From Brevibacterium picturae (GTDB lineage: Bacteria > Actinomycetota > Actinomycetes > Actinomycetales > Brevibacteriaceae), in contig NZ_JAKDJU010000150.1 of assembly GCF_030453725.1 (NCBI RefSeq), positions 1 through 7,420 on the forward strand: a stretch of 7,420 nucleotides of DNA. Direction: 5' to 3'. Shown here piece by piece: positions 6,585 to 7,420 of this stretch. The notes below the pieces were generated by a model, which made no database searches, was not told the origin of the DNA, and saw only the letters and a program-made list of their open reading frames with translations. Within the stretch, counting starts at the first letter, position 1. Every line of letters starts with the position of its first letter. Made by a program: the position numbers and the translations under genes.

Positions 6585-6623
6585 ACTACCGCTGTCTGCT
6601 CAATCACTCAGAACGGAGAGATA

Positions 6624-7295
6624 ATGAATTGGCTCGATCTCATTGCCTGGATCTCACTCATTCTCAGTCTCGCCCAAGCGGTAGTGATCGCCGTCGACAT
6701 CTTCAGGTACAGGCAGACGATGATGCCGATCATGAACGCCGTATGGCCCCTCATCGGGCTCTTCTTCCCCGTCGTTGGCATATGGGCGTACTTCGGACTG
6801 GGACGAGAACAGTCGTCGCAGAGTCACTCTGATGCGTCCGAGCCAGAGAAGCCATTCTGGCAAAGCGTGTTCGTCTCGACGACCCACTGCAGTGCAGGCT
6901 GCTCCCTCGGGGATATGATCGGCGCACCTCTCGTCTTCCTCACGGGGATACTGATCGCCGGTTCGACTCTGCTCACCGACTATATAGTCGAGTTCGTCCT
7001 GGCCTATATCTTCGGCATCGCCTTCCAGTACTTCGGGATGGGCTTCACGAAGCACAAGGATCCGAAAGCAGCCCTGAAGAACGCCATCAAAGCAGACACA
7101 CTGTCACTGCTCGCGTTCGAAGTCGGCATGTTCGGCTGGATGGCGCTGGTGTCTCTGGTCTTCTTCGCTACACCGCCCCGACCTGATTCGCCGACATTCT
7201 GGCTGATGATGCAGATCGCCATGATGCTCGGCTTCCTCACCAGCTTTCCTGCGAACTGGGTCTTGGTCAGACGAGGTGTCAAGCACGCAATGTAG
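6624..7295 (+). CDS. DUF4396-family membrane protein of unknown function
   Basis: This 223-residue polytopic membrane protein matches, from memory of the family, DUF4396, whose function is not established. About six hydrophobic segments are visible near 4-24, 36-57, 102-116, 118-140, 162-182 and 190-210. The N-terminal part has the family-like AVWPLIGLFFPVVGIWAYFG (39-58), then a short hydrophilic linker. The hallmark is THCSAGCSLGD (87-97), with His88, Cys89 and Cys93 next to a membrane segment, a plausible metal- or thiol-reactive site. ADTLSLLAFEVGMFGWMA (157-174) and RRGVKHAM at the end are also family-typical. The ATG at 6624 is preferred because GGAGAG (6615-6620) lies just upstream and the product then begins at the first membrane helix; the frame is open back to 6366 but that part is not protein-like. 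A role in metal handling is only a guess from the Cys/His motif. Confidence 0.88.
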   Translation: MNWLDLIAWISLILSLAQAVVIAVDIFRYRQTMMPIMNAVWPLIGLFFPVVGIWAYFGLGREQSSQSHSDASEPEKPFWQSVFVSTTHCSAGCSLGDMIGAPLVFLTGILIAGSTLLTDYIVEFVLAYIFGIAFQYFGMGFTKHKDPKAALKNAIKADTLSLLAFEVGMFGWMALVSLVFFATPPRPDSPTFWLMMQIAMMLGFLTSFPANWVLVRRGVKHAM

Positions 7296-7310
7296 GCTTC
7301 CCTCCCGGGG

Positions 7311-7420
7311 GTGTCTGAGAACAAGCCGGTCCAGGCGTCGCCTGTCTCTCGACCAGCCGCTTCTCCCCTGATCGATATTCCGCGCGATGACCACAGCCAC
7401 CGCTGCTTGGCCGGAAGCAA
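7311..7420 (+). CDS. Possible start of a further gene, cut by the window edge
   Basis: A frame opens with GTG at 7311, 15 nt after the DUF4396 stop, and runs to the window end without a stop, beginning VSENKPVQASP and rich in Pro, Ser and Ala as in a disordered N-terminal tail. No proper Shine-Dalgarno precedes it. A rival start is the ATG at 7387 (MTTATAAWPEA) in another frame. It lies a few bases after the -10-like CGATAT (7373-7378), which has TCGACC 18 bp upstream, so that gene could be leaderless. Fewer than 40 codons are visible, so neither the start nor the product can be named, and both may be spurious. Confidence 0.25.
   Translation, partial: MSENKPVQASPVSRPAASPLIDIPRDDHSHRCLAGS

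Larger units (their letters stand above)
6018..6623. other. 606-bp intergenic region without a convincing gene
   Basis: The divergent spacer between the symporter (left) and the DUF4396 gene (right) shows only short open frames, in all phases, with no protein-like composition, start signal or recognisable motif. It holds, from left to right, the symporter Shine-Dalgarno and two leader hairpins (6036-6076), a weak leftward promoter candidate (6188-6217), a stretch from about 6220 to 6540 in which I recognise nothing firm, and a promoter/operator candidate for the DUF4396 gene (6565-6584). I looked for a glycine riboswitch in the symporter leader and found no match to its conserved core. A degraded gene remains possible. 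Confidence 0.6.

Noticed and set aside
6366..6623. 86-codon N-terminal extension of the DUF4396 frame
   Set aside because: It has no Shine-Dalgarno at its ATG and its composition is not protein-like, while the internal ATG at 6624 has GGAGAG upstream and begins at the first membrane helix.
7295..7327. GGCTT/AAGCC inverted repeat after the DUF4396 stop as a terminator
   Set aside because: A 5-bp stem with a 23-nt loop is too weak, and no T-tract follows.
7004..7420. 138-codon minus-strand frame at the right edge
   Set aside because: It mostly lies antisense to the DUF4396 gene, and the edge part shows no recognisable transposase or other family motif.

Overview
The window looks like chromosome from a high-GC Gram-positive actinobacterium, probably a Micrococcales member close to Brevibacterium. 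This rests on strong G/C bias at third codon positions, GTG starts, a probable leaderless gene, and the pairing of an actinobacterial-type HflX with a DinG/XPD-family helicase. The genus is inferred from gene content and style; no search was run. No tRNA, rRNA, CRISPR array, insertion sequence or prophage gene is visible.

Layout. Positions 1-127 hold a perfect 32-bp palindrome, probably the terminator for the minus-strand operon that follows. Positions 128-3567 (minus) are a two-gene operon, hflX then dinG-like helicase, joined by a 4-nt GTGA overlap. A 111-bp divergent spacer separates it from a plus-strand SAM-dependent methyltransferase of the RsmC/MTS type (3679-4293), whose GTG start sits directly downstream of a -10-like box. 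A convergent spacer (4294-4490) carries two copies of a 17-bp repeat at 21-bp period and a weak hairpin. A minus-strand AGCS-family sodium:alanine/glycine symporter follows (4491-6017). Upstream of it lie about 600 bp without a convincing gene (6018-6623), holding the symporter's 5' leader with two hairpins and a candidate promoter and operator for the next gene. A plus-strand DUF4396 membrane protein (6624-7295) closes the readable genes. The last 110 bp may contain the start of another plus-strand gene cut by the window edge.

How the genes relate. HflX (ribosome-associated GTPase) and the methyltransferase (probably an RNA guanine N2-methyltransferase) both touch ribosome or translation maintenance and may share a divergent control region. 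The helicase links the operon to replication and repair. The symporter and the DUF4396 protein appear to be independent single-gene units.

Most of the window is ordinary housekeeping sequence. I see no clear undescribed system. The items most worth a second look are the tandem 21-bp-period repeat, the HC-x3-C membrane protein of unknown function with a dyad over its predicted start point, the Gly-to-Ala change in the symporter's conserved motif, and the leaderless methyltransferase start.
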